Shown here: in pieces, positions 10,221 to 19,499 of the stretch
Layout of the letters: each line of letters starts with the position of its first letter
Numbering within the stretch: the first letter of the stretch is position 1
Assembly (NCBI GenBank): GCA_026936325.1
Contig: JAPTHN010000039.1
Span: forward strand, 248,001 to 312,000
Direction: 5' to 3'
DNA: 64,000 bases
From: Platynereis dumerilii
Taxonomy: Eukaryota > Annelida > Polychaeta > Phyllodocida > Nereididae
The notes under the pieces: generated by a model
What the model was told of the DNA's origin: nothing
Database searches by the model: none
The model's input: only the letters and a program-made list of their open reading frames with translations
Made by a program: the position numbers and the translations under genes

Positions 10221-11206
10221 GAGTCAAGGAGGGTAAATCCGTCCACTTTTGGCAAAAAACCCTATTTCCCAAACAATGGGAATAGATTTAAAAAATTTAA
10301 AGTAGTCCAGTGGAAGGAGCATATTCTGTGCTACCATTAACAACCAAAAGGTAAAAAAATTCAAATAATTTTTGATGAAACTATGGCAACCAGAAATGAA
10401 GGTTGGGGCTGGTAAATCCGTCCAGGTTGCTGGTAAATCCGTCCAGCAAGGATGGTAAATCCGTCCACAGGGCATAATACAGCCCCCACCTATCATATCT
10501 TATACATTTTTGAAATGTTGCAATTTATCAATTTTCACCAAGGATTTTGGGTTGATCTAAGAATAATGGGACAATGATTACACAAAAAACAGAAGAATTA
10601 AATAATAGATGTCAAGTTTTATACAATCATTTCAATCGATTGCCCTAATAACAATTACAAATTTATTTACACCAATCAAAGTGGTATCAATTGTTCCAAT
10701 CTAATTTCTGTGATCAATTATATGCCAATTATGATTATTGCAAGTCATACAAGTACTCTGATGTAGGTGGACGGATTTACAAAACACCCAATCAATCCAG
10801 TTTTAATATGAGGATGACAATTCCGTCCACTTTCATTTCACTTGTATTTCCTTCCAAAGTGTCACAACTGAGTAATTTTTTAAAAATTCAATAAAAATAA
10901 TAAATTTTCTATCTTATTCATTGATTATTACATGAAATGCATTTGTCTGTTGATTTAAATAGGCCTACAAGGCCAACCAACCAAAATTCACAAAATGGCT
11001 GATGACGTCACAGAGTTTGATTGTCTTTTATCTTTTGTTGTTAAATAGACCCAAAAAATTATTTAAAATGCTAAAAACCGCAAAATCTATTAAAACTGAA
11101 TTTCTCTTGCTTTTAAAACTCACAAAACTTCAACAGATGTTTTTTTATCCCCACATTAGAGGGTGGATGGATTTAGAATCCTGGACGGATTTACCATCCT
11201 TGACTC
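10221..11206. mobile_element. TIR element, 986 bp, end motif repeated inside
   Basis: The left end GAGTCAAGGAGGGTAAATCC and the complementary right end GGATTTACCATCCTTGACTC make TIRs of about 24 bp, with TA on both sides (10219-10220, 11207-11208). The core GGTAAATCCGTCCA recurs inside at about 10411, 10431 and 10452 (with AAGGAT in front of the last), inverted at about 10769, and as a half copy near 10822. No transposase frame is present. It joins the truncated 5' end of the LINE and supplies the first 18 codons of that open frame. Confidence 0.85.
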
Positions 11207-11208
11207 TA

Positions 11209-11620
11209 TATATATATGCTCCCTTGAAGCGTGTGAAAAAGGAGTAGCCACTCAGATTAAACTCCAATCCCCCCCCCCCTCAACCAATGTATGAGCAGCT
11301 TGACTAAGCACCTGCGGGACTTTCTGATGTCAGACCACTATTTTGCAAAATTTTTTGTTATTTGATTAGTCTACGAATATGAAATCATCCGTAATAAAGG
11401 CTATGTACTACAAGCCAATATAATACCAGAATTTGTCCAACATATTTATATGAAGTTTTATTTAGCTATTAATTTCCAATTATCATATTTGTCATTCATT
11501 TGAATATCTAAAATTTATGTTGTAACAAACGTCATTGATATTTATAATTTCTGAAAGGAATGAGGTTGAAATTCTTTATCATGTGCATCTGATACCTGGA
11601 GTAAACAACATGTAATCAAT
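11209..11620. other. No recognisable feature
   Basis: AT-rich sequence with a C run near 11270-11279. Its first part does not continue the LINE. Confidence 0.45.
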
Positions 11621-11622
11621 CA

Positions 11623-11684
<62 letters not shown>
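11623..11684. repeat. ATCT microsatellite
   Basis: About 15 nearly perfect ATCT units preceded by AATCAATCAATC. Confidence 0.95.
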
Positions 11685-11772
11685 ATATCCTTCGCATCAA
11701 TCAATCAATCTATGGTCTACTTATAATAAACGAATCAATCAATCCATTGATAAGTTAGTCAATCAATGAATC

Positions 11773-11773
<1 letters not shown>

Positions 11774-11835
<62 letters not shown>

Positions 11836-11836
11836 C

Positions 11837-11873
<37 letters not shown>

Positions 11874-11874
11874 A

Positions 11875-11928
<54 letters not shown>
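11774..11928. repeat. ATCT microsatellite, long array
   Basis: Nearly 40 ATCT units with two interruptions (ACCT and CAAT). The open frame of repeated YLSI residues across it is an artefact of the repeat. Confidence 0.95.
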
Positions 11929-12369
11929 GGATGATGTTAAAGGTGCAGCCCACAAATTAAGTTTTCAGTTAAAACTTGCATATATACATATATAATAAAC
12001 TTCATAAACACTGGCAATGACTTTATTTCTTCAGTCCAGTTCATCCAGGACATTGAGGTCAGTTCATGGACCAATGCTTCTGTAGCCATATATCACTGCA
12101 CATGTGCACAGTAATTGGCATCACATCATTTATCAGTTGAGCCCTTCCTGCTCATTGAAATTTATCTGCTTGCTTCTCAGGGTAAGCTGATCCCACTGAT
12201 AACCCTTCAGTGATCTATTTAACTTCACACAGTGTCTTTCCAGATAAGATAATAATTAAGCTATCAGTGTATGCAGGTCTAAAGACTGAAATTAAAAGCA
12301 AGTTTTGATGTGCTATAAAACTTACTTGGAGAAAATAAGAAACTGAAAGAGGAAATGGAAAAGGGAAAA
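11929..12369. other. No recognisable feature
   Basis: Unique-looking sequence with no gene, TIR pair or tandem repeat visible. Confidence 0.45.
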
Positions 12370-13165
12370 GAAAAGGCAGTACACTTAAATTTCTTCCTGC
12401 ACCAGCATTTTCGGCAAAAAATTCTGCAGTTCTGCAGGAAACTGCAGAATTCTGCAGTTCTGCAGAAAATTCTGCAGTTCAGCAGCTCCATTCAGTATTT
12501 TTGAACCTCTGGTACTATTAATGCATCTCATAAATTGCAATGCATCTGCTAAGTTCAGACCTCTTTGACAAGGACTTGCCACTACTCAGGAAACGTTACT
12601 TGCAGTTTGGGGGTCAATTGGAGGTCTGAGGTTTTGGTGGGTTTTGGTGCTCGTCTGCAATGAATTCTGCAGTTGGACAGAAATTCTGCAGTTCTGCAGG
12701 AAATTGCAAAATTCTGCATGAAACTGCAGAATTCTTCGGTTCTGCAAAAAAAATCTGCAGTTCTGCAGGAAACTGCAGAATTCTGCAGTTCGGCAAAAAA
12801 TTCTGCAATTCTGTAGGAAACTTCAGAATTCTGCATATTTTTATTTGAAACTGCAGAATTCTGCAGATTTTTTTGAAACTGCAGAATTCTGCAGCTTCCG
12901 ACAGAATTCTGCAGTTAGCTGCAGAAGTGCATAAAACCTCCCAAGATGCATAACTCCAACAGAATTACAGATTTTGCTGCAGAAACCTTTCAGACACACT
13001 GCAATGACTGAGGACTACCAAAACCCTGACCCCCCAAACCACAACCCCCCAAATCAATGTTTCCTTGGTAGCAGCAAGCCCAATGTCAAAGAGGTTTGAA
13101 CTGTACAGATGCAATACACTGGAGGAAGTAACAGAGGTTCAGAAATCATGCAGGGAGCTTCATAA
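12370..13165. repeat. Palindromic CTGCAGAATTCTGCAG-rich foldback element
   Basis: TTCTGCAG/CTGCAGAA units recur every 10 to 20 bases over 12415-12500 and 12655-12915, including perfect 16-bp palindromes CTGCAGAATTCTGCAG. The segment 12486-12655 is the inverted counterpart of about 12990-13160 (shared CAGAGGTTC, AGAGGT and CCCCCAAA blocks), so the whole is a large hairpin. A direct copy continues at 14163-14560 past a later insertion. Translations across it give only QNSAVS/CRTAEF-type repeats, which are not a gene. Confidence 0.8.
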
Positions 13166-13167
13166 CT

Positions 13168-14162
13168 GGGTCATTCTCAAATTTCGGGACAACTTGCGTC
13201 ACTCTAGCTCCCTGACATTAATTTGAACGCGATTTAATATCTGAAGCATCACTCTGCATCTGTCATTCATATTTCTATTTAGGACCACTGCATTTGGAAC
13301 AAAAAGTCATTCATTGGACCTTTTTTTTTGTGCATTATGTACAGGAATTCGTGCAAAATCAATGGTTTTTCCCTGTCACTGGACCTGACATGACAAAATC
13401 AAGTGTTTATTTTCCTCCTAATGTACCATTATATTCAAAGTTTCTTTGCACAATTCATGAGAATATAACTTTGAATTTATATTTAGTTCACATTCAAATT
13501 TTTTTGGTCTTATTTCATTGATTAAATTGATACAATAAACGTGTCACTAATTTATGTCAATTTTTTTGTCAATTTTTTTGTCCACTCCGTTACTTGCCAT
13601 AGCTCGGTTTCGTTATTCTTTTTTATGAGCTATTTTCAATGAATATCATCAGACGCATGTGCGCAATAGTACCACTGCCTTGCAGACTTCATAAAACATG
13701 TATTCAATAAATTAAGACAAAATATTCATAGAAAATGTTTTTGGTCTCACCAAAATGTCCCCTCCGTTTCCTTAATTTCCAAGCTTACCAAATGATAGTT
13801 TTAAAGAGTGATTTCATGTATGTATTGCTGAGTGTGACAGCTTTTAATAGTCTGCAATTATTTTATCTTATCTCCTAAATAAAAAGCAGTAATGAGCGAA
13901 AAGCAAAAAATTGTTCCCCTCCGTTACCGTCCACTCCGTTACCAGATCAAAATAAGAAATCGACATTTGGACCAAAAAATCTACTGATATGAGATGAAGT
14001 ACTTCTGAAAATAATAGTAACACCAATATTTTATTGTTTTTCCTTTTGTTGTTGTTCCTGCAGTCAATTTTTTACATCAAAATTCCCCTCCGTTACCACA
14101 TTGTCCCCTCCGTTACAGGACATGTTTGCTATACCCTTTGTCCCGAAATTTGAGAATGGCCC
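13168..14162. mobile_element. TIR element, 995 bp, with iterated CCCCTCCGTTAC boxes
   Basis: The ends are GGGTCATTCTCAAATTTCGG at the left and the complement, ending CCGAAATTTGAGAATGGCCC, at the right, about 25 bp with one mismatch. The box CCCCTCCGTTAC or CCACTCCGTTAC occurs near 13583, 13758 (variant), 13917, 13931, 14086 and 14105. It splits the CTGCAG-rich element. There is no transposase frame; the target duplication is not clear. Confidence 0.8.
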
Positions 14163-14560
14163 ATCTGCAGAATTCGTCCTGCAGATTTTTTTGAAACAGC
14201 AGAATTCTGCTTTTTTTTTTGCAGAACTGCAGAATTCTGCAGTTTTTTTTGCAGAGCTGCAGAAGTGCATAAAACCTCCCAGGCTGCATATCTCCAACAG
14301 AAATTTTTCAGAAACGCTGCAGTGACAGAGAACTACCAAAAACTCTGATCGCCCAAACAACAATCCCCCACACCACGTTCCATTGGCAGCGGCAAGCCCC
14401 ATGTCAGAGAGGTCTGAAGATGCATTGCAATAAACTACAGGAAGTAACAGAGGTTCAGAAATCATGCAGGGAGTTGCAGAACTGCAGAATGCTGCAGCTT
14501 CCGGCAGATTTTTTTTGAAACTGCAGAATTCTGCTTTTTTTGTAGAACTGCAGAAAGAAA
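14163..14560. repeat. CTGCAGAATTCTGCAG-rich element, second copy
   Basis: About 14252-14470 repeats 12926-13160 in the same orientation (shared GTGCATAAAACCTCCCA, CAGAGGTTCAGAAATCATGC and more). CTGCAGAATTCTGCAG palindromes lie on both sides. Confidence 0.8.
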
Positions 14561-14561
14561 T

Positions 14562-15245
14562 AGATTTTGAGGGGAACCCCTAAGTGAATCCCTGTACAAA
14601 ATTTCATAAATCAAAGTGAAATAGTAAAGGCTCAGTGGGCAATTCAAAATGTGGCGGCCATTTTGGCATCCATCTTGGATTTTTCCAAAAATTTCTGAAG
14701 GATACCTCTAATTGAATTCTCATACCAAATTTCATAAATCAAAGTGAAATAGTTAAGTCACAGTGGGCAATTCATAACATTGGTGGCCTTTTTGGCAGCC
14801 ATCTTGGATTTTTCCAAAAATTTCTGAGGGGAATCCCAATGTGAATCCCTATACCAAATTTCATACATCTAAGTGAAATACTAAAGTCACAGTGGGCAAT
14901 TTAAAATATGGTGGCCATTTTGGCAGCCTTCTTGGATTTTTCTAAAAAATTTTGAGAGGCATCCCTAAATGAATACCTGTACCAAATTGCATAAATCTAA
15001 GTGAAATACTAAAGTCACAGTGGGTATTTCAAAATATGTTGGCCATTTTGGTGGCCATCTTGGATTTTCCCAAATATTTTTGAGGGGAATCCCTAAGTGA
15101 ATCCCTGTACCAAATTTCATCTATCTAAGTGAAATAGTAAAGTCACAGTGGGCAATTCAAAAGACGGCCATTTTGGCATCCATCTTTGATTTTTCCAATA
15201 ATTTCTGAGGGGGTCCCCTAAGTAAATCCCTATACCAAATTTCAC
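14562..15245. repeat. Tandem array, 128-bp unit, about 5.3 copies
   Basis: Units start near 14564, 14692, 14820, 14948, 15077 and 15204 at TTTCTGAGGGGAATCCC-like sequence. Each holds CCAAATTTCATAAATC, AAGTGAAATA, GTCACAGTGGGCAATT and a GGCCATTTTGG...CCATCTTGGATTTT block. Copies look about 80 to 90 per cent alike. Stops occur in every frame. Confidence 0.92.
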
Positions 15246-15489
15246 TTGTAAGTGTGTGAAATGGGTGATCAATAATCCTCCATTCAGTCAAAGCTAAACT
15301 GAACTGCTGAAGTTGTTGAAGCAAATTGTTTCTTTGCAAATTTTCTGTACTAACCAAATATCTTATATGTCTTATATGCATAGTGAGGATTATATCTTGC
15401 AAAGCAAATAATATTATAAAAAGTGTTTAATAAAAAACTATTCTGATTCTTGTGCTTACTATTCTGATTCTATTTACTGTAGACCAATG

Positions 15490-15760
15490 ATGAGTACTTA
15501 CATTCAGCTGCAATTGAGCATCAATGACCTCACAACAAGTCCTATCAAATACATTGAAATTATATTATAGTCAATTTGTCATTGAGCAACTTGTGACCTC
15601 ACTGGAGAGTGATATGACTTGGTCAGTGACTGTGGTTCATAATGTTCATAGGAAGTAGGCTATAGGACATGACCTCACTAACTGCTTACAGGTCATAGAG
15701 TTGAACATGGCATGGATGGGTTTATGACCTCACAAGGAACATTTCAGTCCAATTCTGTAA
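15490..15760. repeat. Module with four TGACCTCA boxes, copy 1
   Basis: TGACCTCA lies at 15525, 15594, 15670 and 15725. The whole segment aligns with 48690-48925, which keeps four boxes in the same order and nearly the same spacing. Shared blocks include CTTACATTCAGCT, CATTGAG and ATGACCTCACAAGG. No frame is conserved; the TGACCTCA box matches a nuclear-receptor half-site, but that role is only inference. Confidence 0.75.
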
Positions 15761-15957
15761 GCACTTGTTTTTCATCTACTGTAACAATGTGGGATGGTTG
15801 ATTGCCAGCCCAGTTCATGTGTGGGGAATGTAAGCCTGTGGCTGATAATGCATATCATCACTATTTCCTCATTCCAGATAAGGAGGGTGATAAAGTATTT
15901 AGCGAACTGATATCCTCAGTGAAACAGATAAAGCAATTAGTATGGGAGAATATTATG

Positions 15958-16039
15958 CAGTGGCATAACCAGAGGGGGGGGGAGAAGGGGCAGAGGAGGG
16001 ACTCCAGGGGAGCACCCATCCTCCCCCCCCCTGCCACTG
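15958..16039. mobile_element. Tiny hAT-like MITE remnant
   Basis: CAGTGGCATAACCAGAGGGG at the left and CCCCTGCCACTG at the right share a short inverted end (CAGTGGCA) around G/C runs. No 8-bp duplication is seen, so the pairing could be accidental. Confidence 0.45.
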
Positions 16040-16149
16040 TAGCCATCATACCCCATTCTTGCTCCCCCCCCTCCCACTAGGATAGCTAATATTTGTCAGA
16101 AACACATTTTCCAACACATGAAATAGCCCCCCCCCCTCTAATGCACAGA

Positions 16150-16430
16150 GAAGTTTTATTAATCATTAGCTAGCTAAATCATATTATAACATGTGATTCA
16201 TTTCATATTCAAAACGGACAACAAGAAAACAAATTAAAGTTACATAATATTTAAAAACTGCTGATTATGTAACTATGAGCAATTGATTTACTTGGAAATC
16301 ATGTTATTGTTTTTCTATTACTATTATGTAATATCAACAATCTAGCATAGACTTAAACTTGGCAGCTCTCAGTGTAATTTGGATAATCTGTCAATTCTAT
16401 TTACCTATAACCCTATTTATCTGTAATCCT
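16150..16430. other. No recognisable feature
   Basis: AT-rich DNA between a poly-C run (about 16127-16136) and the ATCT array. Confidence 0.4.
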
Positions 16431-16439
16431 GATTATTGA

Positions 16440-16545
16440 TTATCTATCTATCTATCAATCTATCTATCAATCTATCTATCTATCTATCTGTCTATCTATC
16501 TATCTATCTATCTATCTATTTATCTATCTATATATCTATTATCTA
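16440..16545. repeat. ATCT microsatellite, interrupted
   Basis: About 22 ATCT units with CAATCT, GTCT and TATA interruptions. Confidence 0.9.
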
Positions 16546-17655
16546 TTCTATTCTTGGTCTATTTTATCTTTCTCGTCTAAATTTCTCTCTATTTTTCTTT
16601 ACATCTATCTGTCCTTCAAATTTTTGGAACTAATAACATAACAGCTTTTCATACATTGAATATGATGAAAATAAAAGTTATCATTTACATATTACATTAT
16701 ATGTACTAATATTTGTTGAAGGCAATTGATTTTGCTTTAAGGTACGCACAAGGCATACTTACAAAATCATATGAATGGTCTGTCAGATCCTCAAGGGTAA
16801 AGGGATAGGCTAGAAGGATGAAACATATTTAAATAACCCTCCCCCCCCTCAATCCTGCATATGCCCTAAACAGTAGCTGACCACTTACAAAGCTGCTAAT
16901 TAAGCAAATTAAGCATACTCCTATCTGTCACATCCCACCTGGCCCTGACAGTTACTGACCTGTTCAATCTTGAAGCCACACTGATGGAGAAATGACCTTA
17001 TCAGTGACTGGTGTTGTCATCTGGTGAGTTTTAGACAAATTATGTTTCAGGAATATTGTTAATAGTTGTACAGCTGTATTAGGCTGCCATTTTATTTAGG
17101 CACCCAGAAACCTCTACTAACTAAGCGAAGCATCCTTGATTATGGGCAGTTCACAATGTCATGATCCATATGTTAGCCCTGTAATATCATTGCCATGTAT
17201 GTAGTGGTCCCTAAGTTATAAGACCACCCTTTTGTGGTTATACAAGCAGTGTTCCCATGGTCACTGAAAATTGTTAAAAGTCTTTAAAAAAATTGGTCCT
17301 GAAATGTGCTGGAGAAGTCCTTGAAAAGGTGAAAACAGCAAAAACAATCAGGTGGTTCTGGAATACTGGTTTTCAGCAGAAATGAGTCTGAGAATTGAAT
17401 GTTGCATGGATGTCACTTGTGCTGGCGATGTTCTCATAACAAAGAGCGTGGACTGCTGTGAGAATTTTTTTTTCTTTTTCAGAAATGTCCCTTGCGGCCC
17501 TGTAAATTTATAAGTTCCATCCTGAAATATCCTGGAACAGTCTTTGAATGGAGTCTAATGATGCAGTGATCATTGTGTACCCACCAATGCACATCTATAT
17601 TTAAATTATTCAAACGGAATATACAAAGAGCTAATTAAGTTGATCTATAAGTTGT
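16546..17655. other. No recognisable feature
   Basis: About 1.1 kb without a gene-like frame, TIR pair or tandem repeat. A C run lies at about 16843-16849. Confidence 0.45.
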
Positions 17656-17659
17656 TTGT

Positions 17660-17845
17660 TGCCAGCTGGGAGATTTTTTTATATGTAACCTGGCTAGCAA
17701 GATAGCCAGCTGGGAAAGTACTTGTCAGCTGGCTGAAGTTCCCAGCTGGGAAAATCAGATCAGTTGACTCAGCCTGGCTAGCAACAGGTTCAAAATGTCC
17801 TCTGGCTGGCTAGCACCCAATTCAGTACAGCTGGCTAGCAAGTAC
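17660..17845. repeat. Cluster of GCCAGCTGG and CTGGCTAGCA motifs
   Basis: CCAGCTGGGA occurs near 17662, 17706 and 17742; CTGGCTAGCA occurs near 17690, 17774, 17807 and 17831. The two motifs overlap in sense (CAGCTGG is nearly self-complementary), so the segment can fold in many ways. Confidence 0.6.
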
Positions 17846-18028
17846 CAAAAAGTGAATAATAGATACATGCTTCGTAGGGTGGGCTGTTTTACAGTCTTTA
17901 CCTCATGAAACACCTAGAAACAAAATTTCAGGCTCCTAGCTTGTTTTCTCTAAATCTGGTCGTGGTGTGCCCCTGACTGCACTACGTGGCATTTTACATT
18001 GAAATTGAGAAAATTGCAGTGAATGGTA

Positions 18029-18367
18029 CACTCTAAACACAGGGTGGTCAAGACGACAACTCTAGAGTGGTAATTCCTGGTGCCTAAACCAACAACTCCT
18101 TCTGTCAAAATTACTAAAGGGTTGTCAATCTGACAAATATTGGATTAGTAGGCTGTACCACTCTCATAATCAAAGCTACCAGATGGTAATCAAAATGACA
18201 TAAAAAAACTACCTTTCGGACACTTACATAGTCAACGTAGTCATTTTTATTATGATAGAATATTCAATACGATTTTCCAGGAAGTCACTACCAACTTTTT
18301 GCTACCATTATGTACTGCCCTGAAGTAGTCATATACTAGCCACATTGACAACAGAATGTTTAGAGTG
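18029..18367. mobile_element. MITE, 339 bp
   Basis: CACTCTAAACA at 18029-18039 is complementary to TGTTTAGAGTG at 18357-18367. The interior has several ACTACC/GGTAGT-type short repeats in both orientations. No coding frame; the target duplication is not evident. Confidence 0.55.
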
Positions 18368-18634
18368 AAGACTGCATTCAAAAGAAGGGTCTACCGCATC
18401 ATGACAGCAGATGTAGTGGTTTTGCAACTCAGGTACCGTGGTATTGTAATGTACTTTATATAGCGCATGCAATTGCGGCTCTGTACTGTTGACCTTTGTA
18501 AAAATAATCAACGAAATTTTAGATATTGCACATTCTTTCCAGATCCTAACATTAACAGACAATGTTTTTTTGTGCATGTCCAAAATTTCCATTGATGTAC
18601 ATATATGGCTTCATAAGATGTGACTCTTGGATTG

Positions 18635-18795
18635 ATTAAGACGAAGGAGATCAAAAGACCATGCAAGGAGGTCACATCGCCTTGGTTTGGAGAACTTCTA
18701 CACGTAGATGAGATTAGCAAACATGAAGCCTGTCATACATAAGGATTAGGGATGGCACTGATGGAGTAATATGTATTGATGCATGGACCATACAC
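18635..18795 (+). repeat. Module A of the large block family, copy 1 (degenerate)
   Basis: The block carries GATGAGATTAGCAAACAT, GCCTGTCATACATAAGGATT and CACTGATGGAGTAATATG in the order seen in the other module A copies (33105, 37555, 47440 and 58400 on the plus strand; 40735, 49365 and 61735 on the minus strand). No open frame is conserved among the copies. Confidence 0.75.
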
Positions 18796-18861
18796 CACTG
18801 ACGACATGCCACACAGAATTCACGGACAAGGTCAAGCTGTATGGTCTTATACATAGGTACT

Positions 18862-19149
18862 CAGGGGCGGACTGGCGGCATTTTGGGCCCGTGGCAAAAT
18901 AAGTCAATGGGCCCCTGTGTCCCTTTCAGCAGCGTTATTTGCAAATGTTAAATAATTTGGTAAATTATCATTAGACTGGGGCCCCAAAGTGAGCTGATCT
19001 TGTCCTTATTAGTCAATTTGATTGCATCCCACTGAGCTAAACCGGATGACTTAGCTTTGCTCCTTTGCTTTTTTCTTGAATTTTTTTTTTTTGACATCTT
19101 GCATGGGCCCCCCTGAGTGGATGGGCCCGTGGCAGCCAGTCCGCCCCTG
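18862..19149. mobile_element. hAT MITE, 288 bp
   Basis: Perfect 15-bp TIRs: CAGGGGCGGACTGGC and GCCAGTCCGCCCCTG. The flanks TAGGTACT and TAAGGTACT are an 8-bp target duplication with one base gained. GGGCCC-rich subterminal parts mirror each other. Fragments of the same family lie at 41266-41481, 45190-45261 and 57136-57161. Confidence 0.9.
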
Positions 19150-19499
19150 TAAGGTACTAAACACTAAACAGCTGTTATCAAGTAACCAAACTGACCATCG
19201 GTCACTGTTGTGTATTTTTTGAAAACTTTATTTTATTGTTCAGTTTATGTTGTTTCATCATGTAATAATATCTCTTTACAACAAATGCAATAAGTATAGT
19301 TTCTTCAAAAAGATGGCAAAACGTGGCAAAATTAAAATGTCGTTCAAGTCATTGGTTGAGGCACTGAGTTACTACTTAGTATAAATCTAATTGGAATAGC
19401 TAAAAAATGTGTACACCAGTTCACTTCCAAAAAATGTGATGACATACCATACCCAATTTCGATTGCATAATATTGCATATAGCATGAAGTGCATGTACT

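Noticed and set aside
11766-11960. 64-codon frame of repeated YLSI residues
   Set aside because: It is a direct reading of the ATCT microsatellite.
12279-12848. Cys/Gln-rich frames with repeated CRTAEF or QNSAVS
   Set aside because: They are translations of the CTGCAGAATTCTGCAG repeats, open in several frames at once.
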